From contig NW_026946671.1 in assembly GCF_035222485.1 (NCBI RefSeq), positions 806,001-870,000 of the forward strand: a stretch of DNA of 64,000 bases, written 5' to 3'. Positions 63,868 to 64,000 of this stretch are shown in pieces. The translations under genes were made by a program, and so were the position numbers. The number at the start of each line of letters is the position of its first letter. The first letter of the stretch is position 1. This DNA is from Podospora pseudoanserina. Lineage: Eukaryota; Ascomycota; Sordariomycetes; Sordariales; Podosporaceae. The notes under the pieces are model-generated. The model worked only from the letters and a program-made list of their open reading frames with translations. It was not told the origin of the DNA and made no database searches.

Positions 63868-64000
63868 GCGGGAGATTGGTTGATATTTCTTTTGTGGTTT
63901 CTTTTCATGTTTCCTGACTCTGTTTGACATTGGTTGGGCTGGGCATATGGGATTTGGGTTGAACACTGTATACCACCGAGACTTTTGGGCTGTTTCTTTA
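63868..64000 (+). other. 3' flank to window end
   Basis: Probable 3' untranslated sequence of the bactofilin-like gene. Nothing else seen. Confidence 0.5.

Noticed and set aside
1-64000. CRISPR arrays, rRNA genes, retroelements or other virus-like elements
   Set aside because: No spaced direct repeats, no 5S or rDNA sequence and no reverse transcriptase, integrase, capsid or transposase motif was seen in the translated frames.

Overview
The window is nuclear DNA of a filamentous ascomycete, most likely a sordariomycete. The evidence is the intron style (50-80 nt, GTNNGT donors, CTAAC-type branch sites), two split tRNA genes with the intron after position 37, and a gene set that includes PacC, Ku80, fungal Top3, Cwc22 and Dpm2. 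I count 18 protein-coding loci, one broken gene, two tRNA genes and one tRNA-like element. There is no operon structure. Genes are separated by long, pyrimidine-rich or repeat-rich leaders.

Layout. 0-7 kb: a coiled-coil protein cut by the left edge and a disordered protein with a C-terminal cysteine cluster, both minus, then a decayed GH76 mannanase-type gene. 7.7-8.3 kb: a dispersed repeat interrupted by a 21-bp minisatellite; a second, uninterrupted copy lies at 17.1 kb. 9.3-11.2 kb: the pH-response regulator pacC (minus), followed upstream by a 1.5-kb stretch with 17 copies of its own predicted binding hexamer GCCAAG. 14.9-16.9 kb: a DEDDh exonuclease-fold protein of the Gfd2/YDR514C type. 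18.1-21.9 kb: divergent cwc22 (splicing) and dpm2 (dolichol-phosphate mannose). 22.4 kb: tRNA-Phe. 23.1-26.5 kb: a large beta-propeller-like protein.

28.5-30.0 kb: a head-to-head pair of related NTF2-like proteins, one with a frame break at a G7 run, then a tRNA-like element. 30.8-34.2 kb: divergent Ku80 and a TMEM205-like membrane protein. 34.9-35.7 kb: a small disordered protein. 37.6-41.7 kb: a DUF1295 membrane reductase-like protein divergent from DNA topoisomerase III. 45.1-46.3 kb: an Stb3-like regulator. 49.0 kb: a second tRNA-Phe. 49.6-51.0 kb: Tim14/Pam18 and a Par32-like DUF3602 protein. 51-56.7 kb: a gene-free stretch. 56.7-63.9 kb: a C2H2 protein, a multi-pass membrane protein and a beta-helical bactofilin-like protein.

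Functional links: Ku80 and Top3 both serve genome maintenance, and pacC appears wired for autoregulation. The rest is a normal euchromatic mixture. All exon joins below were derived by hand from splice signals and frame arithmetic and have not been checked against transcripts.
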